From UBA7672 sp965279085 (GTDB taxonomy: Bacteria; Pseudomonadota; Alphaproteobacteria; Caulobacterales; Hyphomonadaceae): a stretch of DNA of 64,000 nucleotides. Every line of letters begins with the position of its first letter. Positions within the stretch are counted from its first letter, which is position 1. The notes under the pieces are model-generated. The model was given only the letters and a program-made list of their open reading frames with translations, did no database searches and was not told the DNA's origin. The translations under genes were made by a program, and so were the position numbers. The DNA lies in contig OZ257149.1 of NCBI GenBank assembly GCA_965279085.1, positions 3,224,001 to 3,288,000 on the forward strand, written 5' to 3'. Below, piece after piece: positions 1-9,067 of this stretch.

Positions 1-2451
1 GGCGCCACAGTACTTCGCGATGCTTTCCTTGATCATCGTCCAGCCGCCTGTGTCGATGTCGAAACTCGACACACGGCCCCGGCGCTGCAGATCCTCGAAC
101 AAGGCGTTTGCCTGGGCATAGACCGGGCATGCCTCCGCGGTTCGCTCGTTCTCGGATAGCACATCGGCCATTGCCGATAGCACGATGGCGTAAGACCGGG
201 CATATTCCGGAACGTCTGGATATTCTTCGTAGCGCTGCCGACGCTTGTCGATCTGCACCTGCAGGCTCGCCAGCCCTTCCTTCATCTGGCCGGTCGCGAC
301 CAGCGCCTGTGCGCGCGACAGCAGGAGAACTTTCTCGGTACGGATCGCGTTGTCGTCGGTGGGCTCGAACTCCACGAGCCCGGGCAATAGATCTGCGGCG
401 GCGTTGAGTTCGCGCAGCGCTGCGTGCGGCTCGCCGGCTGCCAGATAGGTCGTGCCGAGACTCCAACGTGCGACGATCACATGGCGTCGCGCGGCCATGT
501 TGTCCGGCTGCTCCTTCAGCCAGTCCGTAGCGATACCGCTAATCTCCCTGTACGCCTTCTTGGCGTCATCGATCCGGTCGAGATAGTAGTAGGCGTCTCC
601 ACGGAACCCCATGGTGCGGAGCAGGGCGTCGCGCATTTCTTCCGATTTGCGGATATTCTCTGGCAGCCCCGCGACCAATGCCATTCCCGCGTCGCCGTTG
701 GCGACGGCCTCCGCATAGGCGCTATTCCAGTTCGACAGATCGGTCGCCTCGACCATGGCGAGCACGTTGAGCCGGAGGGATTCCTCATCCGGCAGCAGCC
801 GCTTCAGCTCCGCGCGTGCCGCATCCAGGGATTTCGCGGCTTCCACCAGGTTCTGTTCCGAATTGGTGCTGATCCGCGTGCGCAGAAGGTTGATGCTTAT
901 CCTCCGCTTGCGGTCTTCGGGGAGCAGCGGGCCTTCCTTCTCGAGTTCGACCAGGAGCTTTTCCGCGTGATCCAGCGTCGCTTTGGCCTCGGCTGGCCTG
1001 CCCAGATTGGAATGCACCCGCCCGCCCTGCAGCGCCGCGAGCCGGACAAAGCTCTCGATCACGTCGCGTTTCACCTCGGCGGGAGATGATGGCGTCTTCG
1101 CAAGTTCGTCGAGATAGCCCTGCGCCACACGGGTCAGGTCATGCCGCATCGCCAGCGTACGAGGCGCCTGCTCGAGCCGATCATAGACATCGTAGAGCAG
1201 GTATTTCGCAAGGCCGCGCACTTCGGTGAAACGCTGTTCCGCCTGCCGCCGCGCATAGTCTGCCTGCGCGTAGAGGACGGTCACCGTCGCCAGCGAGATG
1301 ATGACGCCAGCGGCTGCGACAGCACCAGCGATCACACGCAAGCGACGCCGGCGAATGAACTTGCGGATCACGTAGGCCGTTTCGCCACGCCGCGCCTTCA
1401 GCGGACGATACTGCAGCCAGGCACGCAGATCCTCCGCCATCTCGCCGGCAGACGGGTAGCGCCTGGTTATGTCCATCTCGCACGCGCGTGTGATGATGGC
1501 ATCCAGATCTCCGGCGCATTCTTGCGCGCGGGTTGCGATCCATTCATCGCTGCGGTCTTCCGGCCTGTGCTGCTTCAGTGTCTGGGAAGCGCTCGCCGCA
1601 GGATTGGTGATGAGAGCAGCGGGAACCCCGGTCAGCAGCTCGCGAAGAATGACGCCCAGTGAATAGATGTCGTCGGATGGGGAAGGAGAAAGACCCGCCC
1701 GGCGTTGCGGACTGGCATAGGCCGGTGTCTGGGGATAGATCGCGATATCCTCGCCACTGTCCGCTTCGCGCAGAATGCGGGCGACGCCGAAATCGACGAT
1801 CTTTGCGTCGCCAACCTCATTGACCAGCACGTTTGCCGGCTTCAGGTCGGCGTGGACGATGAGGTGCTGGTGCGCGTGCTGCACCCCATCGCAGATCGCC
1901 GCGACATGGCCGACAATGTCGCGCACCGGCGTATCGCGTTCAGCCAGATGCCGATCCATCGGCACCCCGCGCACGAGCTCCATGATCAGGTAGGGCGAGC
2001 CGGTTTCATCGACGCCGCCGTCGAAAAGCTGGGCGATATGGCGATGGCTCAGCCGGGCCAGCGCCCGTCTTTCCTTGTCGAACAGCGCGCGCGCGGCGTC
2101 CGGCAGCAGTGACGGACTCATGCGTTTGATCGCGACAAGATGGTCGAACAGGCCGTCAGCCCGCGCACCGACGAAAACCTCGCCCATGCCGCCGCCGCCT
2201 ATGCGCTCGACAACACGATAGTGCCCGATGATGGGCGGCGGAGGCGCCAGCGGCTTGAGCAATCCACCGGTCGGCAGCGCATGCTCACCATGGGCATCGG
2301 CCATCAGCAGGCGCTCGACTTCCGTGACGAGGTGGGGATCGAACACCCGCTTTTCGGCCAGCCAGGCATTGCGCTTGTCGTCTGGCAGGTCGACCGCTTC
2401 CTCGAAGGCCGCAAGGGCGCGGCGGATCAGGTCGACGTGCTGCTCGTTCAC
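1..2451 (-). CDS. Ser/Thr protein kinase with membrane segment and TPR-like C-terminus (partial, runs off the left edge)
   Basis: Read on the minus strand, this frame is open from 2451 to base 1 (817 codons, no stop), so the C-terminus lies outside the window. About 85 residues in is a Hanks-type kinase domain: glycine loop GGGGMGEVFVG, VAIK lysine, catalytic loop HADLKPANV (HAD rather than the usual HRD), DFG in VDFGVAR, and a degenerate APE. After the kinase comes one hydrophobic segment (about RVIAGAVAAAGVIISLATV), then a long alpha-helical Ala/Leu/Glu-rich region like the TPR sensor domains of this family. The GTG start at 2451 overlaps the sigma-factor stop as GTGA, suggesting translational coupling; an in-frame ATG at 2478 is the alternative. 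Kinases next to TIGR02999/ECF43-like sigma factors are known to activate them by phosphorylation (EcfP/PknT in Vibrio); that this one does so is inference. Confidence 0.9.
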   Translation of the reverse strand, partial: MNEQHVDLIRRALAAFEEAVDLPDDKRNAWLAEKRVFDPHLVTEVERLLMADAHGEHALPTGGLLKPLAPPPPIIGHYRVVERIGGGGMGEVFVGARADGLFDHLVAIKRMSPSLLPDAARALFDKERRALARLSHRHIAQLFDGGVDETGSPYLIMELVRGVPMDRHLAERDTPVRDIVGHVAAICDGVQHAHQHLIVHADLKPANVLVNEVGDAKIVDFGVARILREADSGEDIAIYPQTPAYASPQRRAGLSPSPSDDIYSLGVILRELLTGVPAALITNPAASASQTLKQHRPEDRSDEWIATRAQECAGDLDAIITRACEMDITRRYPSAGEMAEDLRAWLQYRPLKARRGETAYVIRKFIRRRRLRVIAGAVAAAGVIISLATVTVLYAQADYARRQAEQRFTEVRGLAKYLLYDVYDRLEQAPRTLAMRHDLTRVAQGYLDELAKTPSSPAEVKRDVIESFVRLAALQGGRVHSNLGRPAEAKATLDHAEKLLVELEKEGPLLPEDRKRRISINLLRTRISTNSEQNLVEAAKSLDAARAELKRLLPDEESLRLNVLAMVEATDLSNWNSAYAEAVANGDAGMALVAGLPENIRKSEEMRDALLRTMGFRGDAYYYLDRIDDAKKAYREISGIATDWLKEQPDNMAARRHVIVARWSLGTTYLAAGEPHAALRELNAAADLLPGLVEFEPTDDNAIRTEKVLLLSRAQALVATGQMKEGLASLQVQIDKRRQRYEEYPDVPEYARSYAIVLSAMADVLSENERTAEACPVYAQANALFEDLQRRGRVSSFDIDTGGWTMIKESIAKYCGA

Positions 2452-3002
2452 GACGTGCCCAGTTCCGCCACCAGCCATGCGCGTGCGGCGCGCCATTGAC
2501 GCTTGATCGTAGCGAGAGAAACGCCGTCGAGGCCGGCAATCTCTTCGAGGGTAAGGCCGACGAAGAAGCGGCGTTCCACCAGACTGGCGTATTCGGGCGA
2601 GGCCTGCTCGAGCTTGGTCAGAGCGCGGTCCAGTCCCTCGATATCGATCGCCGGCCAGGGATCGCCCTCCGGCCAGAGCGTGTTGACCGGCGGCGCCTGG
2701 CGCTTGTTCGCGCGCATCTTCCGCACTTCATCGATCAGGATCTGGCGCATGACGCGTGCCGAAAGAGACAGGAAGTGTGTTCGTCCGTTTACATCCATCC
2801 GGTTGAGTCCGGAGAGGCGGATGACCGCTTCGTGCGCGAGATCGGTCGGCTGGAGCTGCAAACCCTGCGCGCTGCCGTTGAGTACGCCGGCAGCCACTCG
2901 CCTGAACTCATCATAATGTGCAGCAAGCATCTCATCCCCGACCGCACGGGATGAGCCGGGCGGGGTAGATGCCTGCGCGTCACCCCCCTCAGGGTCTGAC
3001 AT
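2448..3002 (-). CDS. ECF-type RNA polymerase sigma factor (TIGR02999-like)
   Basis: A 184-residue sigma-70 family protein. Region 2 is visible as LQPTDLAHEAVIRL followed by FLSLSARVMRQILIDEVRK. Region 4 is the helix-turn-helix VERRFFVGLTLEEIAGLDGVSLATIKRQWRAARAWL near the C-terminus. These are the typical blocks of the TIGR02999 (Sig-70_X6) group. No anti-sigma gene is adjacent; instead the next gene is a Ser/Thr kinase overlapping by 4 bp. This matches ECF groups controlled by kinase phosphorylation rather than by an anti-sigma factor (known for the family, inferred here). The frame stays open upstream to 3236, but that part looks non-coding and ATG 3002 opens a typical N-terminus. The gene diverges from the SPFH/kinase/peptidase operon, which is its most obvious candidate target. 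Confidence 0.9.
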   Translation of the reverse strand: MSDPEGGDAQASTPPGSSRAVGDEMLAAHYDEFRRVAAGVLNGSAQGLQLQPTDLAHEAVIRLSGLNRMDVNGRTHFLSLSARVMRQILIDEVRKMRANKRQAPPVNTLWPEGDPWPAIDIEGLDRALTKLEQASPEYASLVERRFFVGLTLEEIAGLDGVSLATIKRQWRAARAWLVAELGTS

Positions 3003-3256
3003 GTTTGCGGCCCCCGAAAACAGGAAGACCCTAATACGAGGCCATTCTGCGTGCAATTCCCGGGGGTTTCGGAATTCCTGATTCCGGCGTGACCCGTTTT
3101 CCGGCGGGAGCCCGCTTACCCTTATGAAAGACGGTAAGGGACGGGCCTGCACGCAGGCATGTGGCTCAAGCGAACAGACTTCCTGAACGCCCGGCGGCTC
3201 CATCCGCCGGAACGGGAACACCTGCCTCGCGTACACCCGCCCACATGGAGACAGGA
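3003..3256. promoter_or_regulatory. Divergent intergenic region between sigma factor and SPFH operon
   Basis: The 254 bp hold no convincing gene. Visible structures are a dyad CTTACC-N12-GGTAAG near 3116-3139, a compact palindrome GCCTGC-AC-GCAGGC near 3148-3161, and a 7-bp hairpin CCGGCGG-CTCCAT-CCGCCGG near 3191-3210. An imperfect EcfG-like match, GGAAC (3209-3213) with CGTA (3230-3233) 16 bp downstream, precedes the plus-strand operon; the last base deviates from CGTT. GGAG at 3247-3250 is the ribosome binding site of the next gene. Promoter assignments here are guesses. Confidence 0.35.
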
Positions 3257-3808
3257 ATGAACACGACCATCCAGATTGATGAACGCTATCTGCCGCTCGT
3301 CGAAACCCTCGCCATGGGCACGGTTATCGCGACCGTCGTCTGGCTGGCGCTCGTCATCTTCATCATGCTGCGCCGCCACGCGTCGAACCTGACGCCCATC
3401 CATGCGGCGCAGAAGAAGAACGTCAAACCGTCCTTCATGACCGTCGACCACAAGAAACAGAAGGCCATGCGCGAAGGCGGCGCCGAGTTTGAAGCCGAGC
3501 TCGACGCCCGCGAGGAAGCCGAAGAGTCGGAAGCCGACGCGAAGAAAGAGGCCAAGCGACCTGATACGGTCCTGGCCCGCATCGCCCGCCTGATCGCCGT
3601 GCTCATGTCGGTCTTCACCCTTGCCACGATGATCGGCGGCGTGATCTTCAACGTGAATTATCTCGGCGGCATGCTGCGCGAATACTCGGCCTTCGATCGC
3701 CTGGTCGACATGGTTCAGCGTCACCCGATCGCGGTCAGCGTCGCTGTGCTGGTCATTGGCTACCACATCTACTCGTACATCGCCGGTCGCAAGTGGAAGT
3801 CGGCTTAA
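3257..3808 (+). CDS. Membrane protein with three predicted transmembrane segments, unknown function
   Basis: A 183-residue protein I do not recognise. Hydrophobic segments lie near residues 13-36 (ending LALVIFIML), 115-137 (LIAVLMSVFTLATMIGGVIF) and 158-176 (AVSVAVLVIGYHIYSYIAG). Between the first two is a highly charged cytoplasmic-type linker rich in Glu, Lys and Ala (about residues 50-105), probably helical. The start at ATG 3257 is chosen because GGAG at 3247-3250 is well spaced; ATG 3245 is too close to use it. It is the first gene of the operon and lies 52 bp before the SPFH gene, so it could anchor the SPFH assembly at the membrane (inference). Confidence 0.8.
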   Translation: MNTTIQIDERYLPLVETLAMGTVIATVVWLALVIFIMLRRHASNLTPIHAAQKKNVKPSFMTVDHKKQKAMREGGAEFEAELDAREEAEESEADAKKEAKRPDTVLARIARLIAVLMSVFTLATMIGGVIFNVNYLGGMLREYSAFDRLVDMVQRHPIAVSVAVLVIGYHIYSYIAGRKWKSA

Positions 3809-3860
3809 GCCCGAGCTTCAGCCTGACATCCCCGACAGAACGCACTCTGGAGTAACTAAC

Positions 3861-5447
3861 ATGGCCACCAAGACCCTCTCCATCAGCGACCCCCGCGTCC
3901 TCGCTGAGAACGTCAAGCAGGAAGAGTTCCGCGGCTTCTTTGAAAAGCGCATCGGCGTTGCGCCTGACCACATGGCGCTGCTGATCCGCAACGGGCAGTT
4001 CGTGAACGCCTACATCGGCGGCCACTTCTCCTTCGGCGGCTTCGTCAACCAGCTGCGCAGCGTCTTCGGCGGCTCGCAGCACATCGGCATGATCCTGGCC
4101 GATCTCAGAACCTTCCAGCTTCAGCTGCCGGTCCGCGGTATCACCAAGGACCATGTCGAGGTTGTCGGTGTCGCTTCCATCGACCTGCAGATCAACCCGG
4201 AGCGGCCGCAGGACATCGTAGGCCTGATGTCGGCCCTTCCTTTCCTGGCGAAGGCCGAGGTGCTCAACCGCCTCAAACCGCACATCACGGATCGTGTCGT
4301 GGAGTCCACGCTTGGCCGCCTCGACGCGATGGAAATCCGCGGCAATGAAGGCCTGCAGAACAAGCTCCAGGCCGATATCCTGAAGATCGTCGAACGTGTC
4401 GCCGGCGACCTCGGCCTGCTTGTCCGCGCTGTCTCACTTGAGTGGGCTGTCAACGAAGTCGAACGCGAAGCGATGGACGCTGCTGCGGCTGATCGCGCCG
4501 TGGATGCGATGGACGCCAAGTTCGAACTGATCAAGCGCGAGATCGCGCGCCAGAAGGAAGGCTTCACGCTTCAGGTCCAGACCAACCTGGACATGAAGAA
4601 GCTGGAAGGCGCGAGCGAGGCCGAACTGGCCCGCATGGTGCTCGACAACGAGATCTCGTTCATCGACGCCCGCGAGACTGCCCAGCATGCGCAGGAGCTC
4701 AAGGCGCTCCATCGCGAGATCGAGAAGCTCGAGATCGAGCGCAAGGTCCAGCTCGGCAACGCTCTGGCCGATGCGGACCATGTGGTCGGTCTGACCGAAC
4801 GCAAGGTTCGTCTGCAGCTGCTCGAAAACAACATGAAGCGGGCTGACGCGGATCTCGGTCGCGATATCAAGGTCGCGGATGCGGCCGCCGAACAGCAGAT
4901 CATCGACGCCAAGAACCGGTCGAGCGTTTCGCACATCAAGGCGCTGAATGACATCGAGCAGGCGACGGCTGACGCCGAGTCCGCACGTGACATCGGCGGA
5001 CTCGCCACGAAGTCGACGCTCAAGATCAACGAGAGCAAAGCCCAGGCAGAAAACCGCGCACTGGAACTCAACATCTATGCCGGCATGTCCACCGAGCAGA
5101 TCCTCGCCGCCCAGGCTGGGTCGAGCCAGGGCGCCGCCGGCGTACTGGCCGAGCAGGCCCGCGCCGCCGCCTCGGCCAATGCGAAGGCAGAGGCCCTGAT
5201 GCAACAGATGGTCGAGCAGAACCAGGCCGCGCGCATCCAGTCCGAAGAGCAGGCGCGCGCCATGTTCGAAACCGGCATGAAGGGCGTCGTGGGTGTCGCT
5301 GCCGGCGCTGGCGGCAAGGCCGCTCCGGCTGCTGAAGCCGCGGAGGCCAACCCGGGCAAGACCAAGATCGAATGCCCGAAATGCCACCAGGAGAATGAGC
5401 TGCGCATGCGCCACTGCACGAACTGCGGCGCGCAACTCCGTACCTGA
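3861..5447 (+). CDS. SPFH/band-7 domain protein with long coiled coil and C-terminal zinc ribbon
   Basis: A 528-residue protein. The first about 200 residues read as an SPFH (stomatin/prohibitin/flotillin) domain, including the pattern DHVEVVGVASIDLQINPERP. Residues about 230-420 are heptad-rich and charged (KLEIERKVQLGNALADADH and similar), as in flotillin coiled coils. There follows an Ala/Gln-rich stretch, and the last 26 residues form a zinc ribbon, CPKCHQ...CTNCG. No N-terminal membrane segment is evident, so membrane association may need a partner such as the preceding membrane protein. SPFH proteins oligomerise into scaffolds that organise membrane signalling and proteolysis (family knowledge). 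The start is set by GGAG at 3849-3852. The same ribbon type recurs in the next two genes. Confidence 0.88.
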   Translation: MATKTLSISDPRVLAENVKQEEFRGFFEKRIGVAPDHMALLIRNGQFVNAYIGGHFSFGGFVNQLRSVFGGSQHIGMILADLRTFQLQLPVRGITKDHVEVVGVASIDLQINPERPQDIVGLMSALPFLAKAEVLNRLKPHITDRVVESTLGRLDAMEIRGNEGLQNKLQADILKIVERVAGDLGLLVRAVSLEWAVNEVEREAMDAAAADRAVDAMDAKFELIKREIARQKEGFTLQVQTNLDMKKLEGASEAELARMVLDNEISFIDARETAQHAQELKALHREIEKLEIERKVQLGNALADADHVVGLTERKVRLQLLENNMKRADADLGRDIKVADAAAEQQIIDAKNRSSVSHIKALNDIEQATADAESARDIGGLATKSTLKINESKAQAENRALELNIYAGMSTEQILAAQAGSSQGAAGVLAEQARAAASANAKAEALMQQMVEQNQAARIQSEEQARAMFETGMKGVVGVAAGAGGKAAPAAEAAEANPGKTKIECPKCHQENELRMRHCTNCGAQLRT

Positions 5448-5475
5448 GCTCCAGAGGCTGTGAAAGACAACGCCG

Positions 5476-6603
5476 ATGGCCCGGTCAGTCAAATTCTGCT
5501 GCTATGAGCAAGCCAAGGATCCCAAGGCCGCCTTCTGTGGCGACTGCGGGAGTCCTCTGCTTCGCTGCATGGCGACAGCCGACTGCAACGGCGTCGTCAA
5601 CGAAGATGGTTTCTGCGCCGTCTGCGTGGCTCCGGAACTCTATCTCGACAAGGGCGCGGTGCGCGAAGTGCGGGTGGGCGGCGCTGTCGTTCTTCCGCTC
5701 CTCTTCCGCAATGCCGCGCCGGCGGGCCGTCCGCTTTACATAAGCAATCTCTGCATGCGCGAAGGTCGGGGCGATCGCCGCCTTCAGGAGCTTCCGTGGG
5801 AGCGGCTCGAGAGCGGCGTGTCGCTGCCATGGTCGGCGCAGTCGAGCTCGATGGAGCATACTGGCCGCATGAAGCTGGAGATCAGCTTCCAGGTGGCGAC
5901 GCGTTATCGCTGGCGGCAGGAGCGTTTCCTGTTCGTGGCTGAACTCGACATCGAGGCGGCGACCGGCGGATCGATCGTGATCAACCAGAACATACACGCC
6001 GATGGCGGGGCCACGGCTTACGCTCCCATTCGCCTCTCGCCGGGAATGGGCGAGGCGTCGGCCAGCGCGGAGCCGGCGCGGCTCGTGCTGGTCCGGGCGG
6101 ATGCGTTGGAGCGCGCCGAGGGTATACGCGGTGAACGCGGTGGCGCCATGGTCTCGCGCGCTGCGCGCCTGACCTGGAAAGGCTTTGCGCCAAACGAAGC
6201 GCCGTCGGACGGACCGATCCTCAATCCGGACGGACTGCTCTCGCTCGGCCGCGCGCCGAAGCGCGATCAGGGCGGATCGTCCGATGTCCAGCTCCTGGTG
6301 CGCGACAAGGATGGCAACATCGATGAAGCCGCGTCGGGCCGCATCTCGCGTCACCACGTCGACTTCTTCATGCAGGATGGCCGTTTGCTGCTGCACGCCG
6401 CCGGCCAGACCGGAATCTGCCTTGGCGACCGTCTCATCGAACGCAACAGCGTGGCGACGCTGAAGGATGGCGACGTGATCGGCATCCTTCCCCGCGAGCC
6501 CGGGGCCATCACGCTGACGGTCAGCATGAAGGGCCACAACGGCGTGGTCGATGAGATCGTTCTCAAGCGCTCGCCCGGAAACGTCCTGGAGAAACGGCGA
6601 TGA
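5476..6603 (+). CDS. Zinc-ribbon and FHA-domain protein
   Basis: A 375-residue protein. The N-terminus has two Cys clusters: C8/C9 with C21-x2-C24, then C31, C37, C47 and C50, consistent with double zinc-ribbon binding. The middle (60-230) is beta-rich and unrecognised. The C-terminal about 120 residues form an FHA domain: SLGRAPKRD (the GR motif), then RISRHHVDFF carrying the conserved SxxH, and a later GDVIGILP strand. FHA domains bind phosphothreonine, so the natural partner is the kinase encoded next. The TGA overlaps that gene's ATG (ATGA, 6600-6603), indicating tight coupling. Known: FHA/kinase pairs are common. Inferred: this protein reads out kinase activity on the SPFH scaffold. Confidence 0.85.
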   Translation: MARSVKFCCYEQAKDPKAAFCGDCGSPLLRCMATADCNGVVNEDGFCAVCVAPELYLDKGAVREVRVGGAVVLPLLFRNAAPAGRPLYISNLCMREGRGDRRLQELPWERLESGVSLPWSAQSSSMEHTGRMKLEISFQVATRYRWRQERFLFVAELDIEAATGGSIVINQNIHADGGATAYAPIRLSPGMGEASASAEPARLVLVRADALERAEGIRGERGGAMVSRAARLTWKGFAPNEAPSDGPILNPDGLLSLGRAPKRDQGGSSDVQLLVRDKDGNIDEAASGRISRHHVDFFMQDGRLLLHAAGQTGICLGDRLIERNSVATLKDGDVIGILPREPGAITLTVSMKGHNGVVDEIVLKRSPGNVLEKRR

Positions 6604-8069
6604 ACTGCCCCAAGTGCAAGTTCGATAACCCCGCGGACGCCATCTACTGCGGCAATTGCTCAGCGAAGCTGAAAGACATTGCCTGGCAGATGACCCAGGA
6701 GGACGGGCCGCCCGCTCCTCCCGCTGGCGGCGCGGGCGTCGCCAAGTTTCTCGAAGTCGGCTCTACCTTCGCCGGCCGCTACGACGTTCTCGCCGTCATC
6801 GGCGAGGGCGGGATGGGCGTCGTCTATCGCGCCCAGGACAGGGTTGTGAAGAAGGAAGTCGCGCTGAAGCTGGTGCGAGCCGAACGCCTCGCCGGCGCGG
6901 ACGCAGTCGAGCGCCTGATCCGCGAAGGCGCCACCGCACGCGACATCCGTCATCCCAACATCGTCTCCGTCTACGACGTCGGCGAAGTCGACGGCCAGCC
7001 CTACCTCTCGATGGAATACCTGCAGGGCAAGTCGCTGTACGCGTGGAATCGCGAGCGCATGTTCTCGGGCCGCGAATGCTCGATGAAGACGGCCTCGCGC
7101 ATCATCGAGGAAATCCTGCAGGGCCTCGAAGCCGCGCACCGCGCAGGCGTGGTCCACCGCGATCTCAAGCCCGAAAACGTCATGCTGCTCAGCGATCCGA
7201 ACGACAACGGCGTCAAGCTCAAGATCCTCGATTTCGGCGTCGCGCGTGCTGCTGGTTCTGGCGACACCGGCTCCACGTCGACGGGCACCATCGGCTACAT
7301 GGCGCCGGAACAGAAGCGCGCGCCCGACGCTGCCCGTCCGCCGGCCGATCTCTACTCGCTGTCCGTGATCTTCTACGAACTCCTTGTCGATGCCGATCCG
7401 GAGGGCGTGTGGGAGCCGCCCAGCAAGGGCCGCCGCGATGTGCCGCAAGGCATTGACGCGCTGATCCTGAAGGGCCTGTCGAAGCGCCCGAACCTGCGTC
7501 CGCAGAGCGTCGCCGACTACGCGCGCGAACTCGGCCAGGCCCAGGCCGCCAGCGGCATGGGCGCCGGCTCGTTCCAGAGCTGGCTCAGCAAGCTCGACAA
7601 CAAGGAATTCATCTCGGCCTGGGAGCGGTTCAAGCAGATGAGCGGCGGCGACCCGCAGCGTATCCTGCCCAATCCAGTTCCCGGCCAGCGCACGCTCTGG
7701 CAATGGTTCCTGCACGGCTTCCTCAAACACTATGCCGACGGCAAGGGGCGCGCGCGCCGCAAGGAATTCTGGGGCGTCACGCTCGGCTGCCTGTCCGCGG
7801 TCCTCGTCGGGCTCGGCTGCGATCTCACCGCCTTCAGCGAATACGAGGTGATGTACGAGGGCATGGCGCCCTTCACCTTGATGTCCGTGCTCATCGTGCT
7901 CGCGCCCAGCGTCGCGGTGACGAGCCGCCGCATGCACGACCTCGGCTACAGCGGTTGGCTCGCGATCGTGACGGTCATTCCCGTTTTCTCGATCTACATC
8001 GGCGCGCAGCGTGGCGTGGCCGGCAGCAACGCTTACGGCGAAGACCCCCTCATGGAGGTCGCGGCGTGA
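6600..8069 (+). CDS. Ser/Thr protein kinase with N-terminal zinc ribbon and C-terminal DUF805 membrane domain
   Basis: 489 residues in three parts. Residues 3-20 are a zinc ribbon (CPKC...CGNC). Residues about 62-320 are a Hanks kinase with GEGGMGVVY (68-76), Lys90, the catalytic loop HRDLKPEN with Asp188, DFG at 211-213 and APE at 235-237, so it should be active. Residues about 370-485 match DUF805 (WQWFLHGFLKHYADGKGRAR, then membrane helices and SRRMHDLGYSGW), a small membrane domain that would place the kinase at the inner membrane. It is the second Ser/Thr kinase in the first 8 kb; unlike the one at the left edge it has a canonical HRD and no TPR region. It overlaps the FHA gene by 4 bp. 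Confidence 0.92.
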   Translation: MNCPKCKFDNPADAIYCGNCSAKLKDIAWQMTQEDGPPAPPAGGAGVAKFLEVGSTFAGRYDVLAVIGEGGMGVVYRAQDRVVKKEVALKLVRAERLAGADAVERLIREGATARDIRHPNIVSVYDVGEVDGQPYLSMEYLQGKSLYAWNRERMFSGRECSMKTASRIIEEILQGLEAAHRAGVVHRDLKPENVMLLSDPNDNGVKLKILDFGVARAAGSGDTGSTSTGTIGYMAPEQKRAPDAARPPADLYSLSVIFYELLVDADPEGVWEPPSKGRRDVPQGIDALILKGLSKRPNLRPQSVADYARELGQAQAASGMGAGSFQSWLSKLDNKEFISAWERFKQMSGGDPQRILPNPVPGQRTLWQWFLHGFLKHYADGKGRARRKEFWGVTLGCLSAVLVGLGCDLTAFSEYEVMYEGMAPFTLMSVLIVLAPSVAVTSRRMHDLGYSGWLAIVTVIPVFSIYIGAQRGVAGSNAYGEDPLMEVAA

Positions 8070-8099
8070 TTTTCTGGTCTCTCTCTGGAGGTAACTCAC

Positions 8100-9065
8100 A
8101 TGAGTAATGTGTGGCGCAACAAACGGCTGGGCGGACTCCTGTTCGAGTCGAACGCCCCGGCCGGTCCGGTTGCCGAGATCGTGCGCGCGGGCACGCTGCC
8201 GGCGCGGGTCGATCTCCGCCCGTGGTGCTCGCCGATCGAGGATCAGGGAGATGTCGGCTCCTGCGCCGCCAACGCGGCCGTGGGCGCGCTCGAGCTGCAC
8301 CAGCGCCGGGCGAAAGTCCCGCACATAGATCTCTCGCGCCTGTTCGTCTACTACAACGCCCGCAAGATGGCGGGCAAAGAGAACGACGACTGCGGCACGA
8401 TGATGTCGCATGTCATGGCTGCCGTGATGGCCTTTGGCGCCTGCGAGGAGAAGCTCTGGCCCTACATCGAGTCCCGCTGGCCGGAGAAGCCGACGGACGA
8501 CTGCTACACCAATGCGGAGAGATACGAGGCCGTGGTCTATGCCCGGGTGCCGCTCGGCGAAGGCTGCCTGCAGATGCTGGCGAAGGGTCTTCCGGTGGTG
8601 TTCGGCACGCGCCTTCCGGGCGAATACTACCACATCGGAGGTGAGACCGCTCACATGCCGGTCGTCGGCTCCGAAGGCCCGCCTCCGGGCGACGGCCACG
8701 CCATGCTGATCGTCGGCTACGACCTGGAAGACCAGACCTGGCTCATACGCAACAGCTGGGGCTCCAAGTTCGGCGACGGTGGGTACTGCAAGGTGCCGTT
8801 CAAGACGATGCAGGCTTACTCGCATCCGGACTTCTTCTGGATCTTCGGCGCGATCGAGCAGGCGTCAGCAGGCGATGTGCGGCTCAGCGGCCCCAGCATG
8901 CGCGAGGCGGTGCAGCAGACCCGCGCCGCCGCGCCGCAGCAGGTCGAAGACTCGCTGACGCGGTTGAAGAAGGGCCTTCGCCAACATCTCAACAATGAAC
9001 TCGACGCCGCGAAGAATGATCTGCGCAAGCGCCTCCGTGGCCCCGGCGTCGGCGGCGGCTACTAG
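8100..9065 (+). CDS. Papain-like (C1 family) cysteine peptidase, first of a tandem pair
   Basis: 321 residues with a complete papain-type active site: Gln49 and Cys55 in EDQGDVGSCAANAA (the Q-x5-C spacing of papain), His200 in GDGHAMLIVGYD, and Asn218 in IRNSWGSKFGDGGYC. There is no signal peptide and only about 35 residues precede the mature-like VDLRPWCSPIEDQG, so it is probably cytoplasmic and lacks a classical inhibitory prodomain. Residues about 260-321 are a helical tail ending RKRLRGPGVGGGY. GGAGG at 8087-8091 fixes the start. It is the fifth gene of the operon and lies 30 bp after the kinase. Regulation by the kinase/FHA proteins is plausible but inferred; the substrate is unknown. 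Confidence 0.88.
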   Translation: MSNVWRNKRLGGLLFESNAPAGPVAEIVRAGTLPARVDLRPWCSPIEDQGDVGSCAANAAVGALELHQRRAKVPHIDLSRLFVYYNARKMAGKENDDCGTMMSHVMAAVMAFGACEEKLWPYIESRWPEKPTDDCYTNAERYEAVVYARVPLGEGCLQMLAKGLPVVFGTRLPGEYYHIGGETAHMPVVGSEGPPPGDGHAMLIVGYDLEDQTWLIRNSWGSKFGDGGYCKVPFKTMQAYSHPDFFWIFGAIEQASAGDVRLSGPSMREAVQQTRAAAPQQVEDSLTRLKKGLRQHLNNELDAAKNDLRKRLRGPGVGGGY

Positions 9066-9067
9066 TC

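Noticed and set aside
3209..3233. Third EcfG promoter upstream of the SPFH operon
   Set aside because: The -10 reads CGTA instead of CGTT; kept only as a weak note in the intergenic feature.
6660..8825. Long minus-strand open frame (721 codons) opposite the kinase and peptidase genes
   Set aside because: Arg/His/Val/Ala-rich composition without domains; the plus strand carries clear kinase and peptidase motifs in the same bases.
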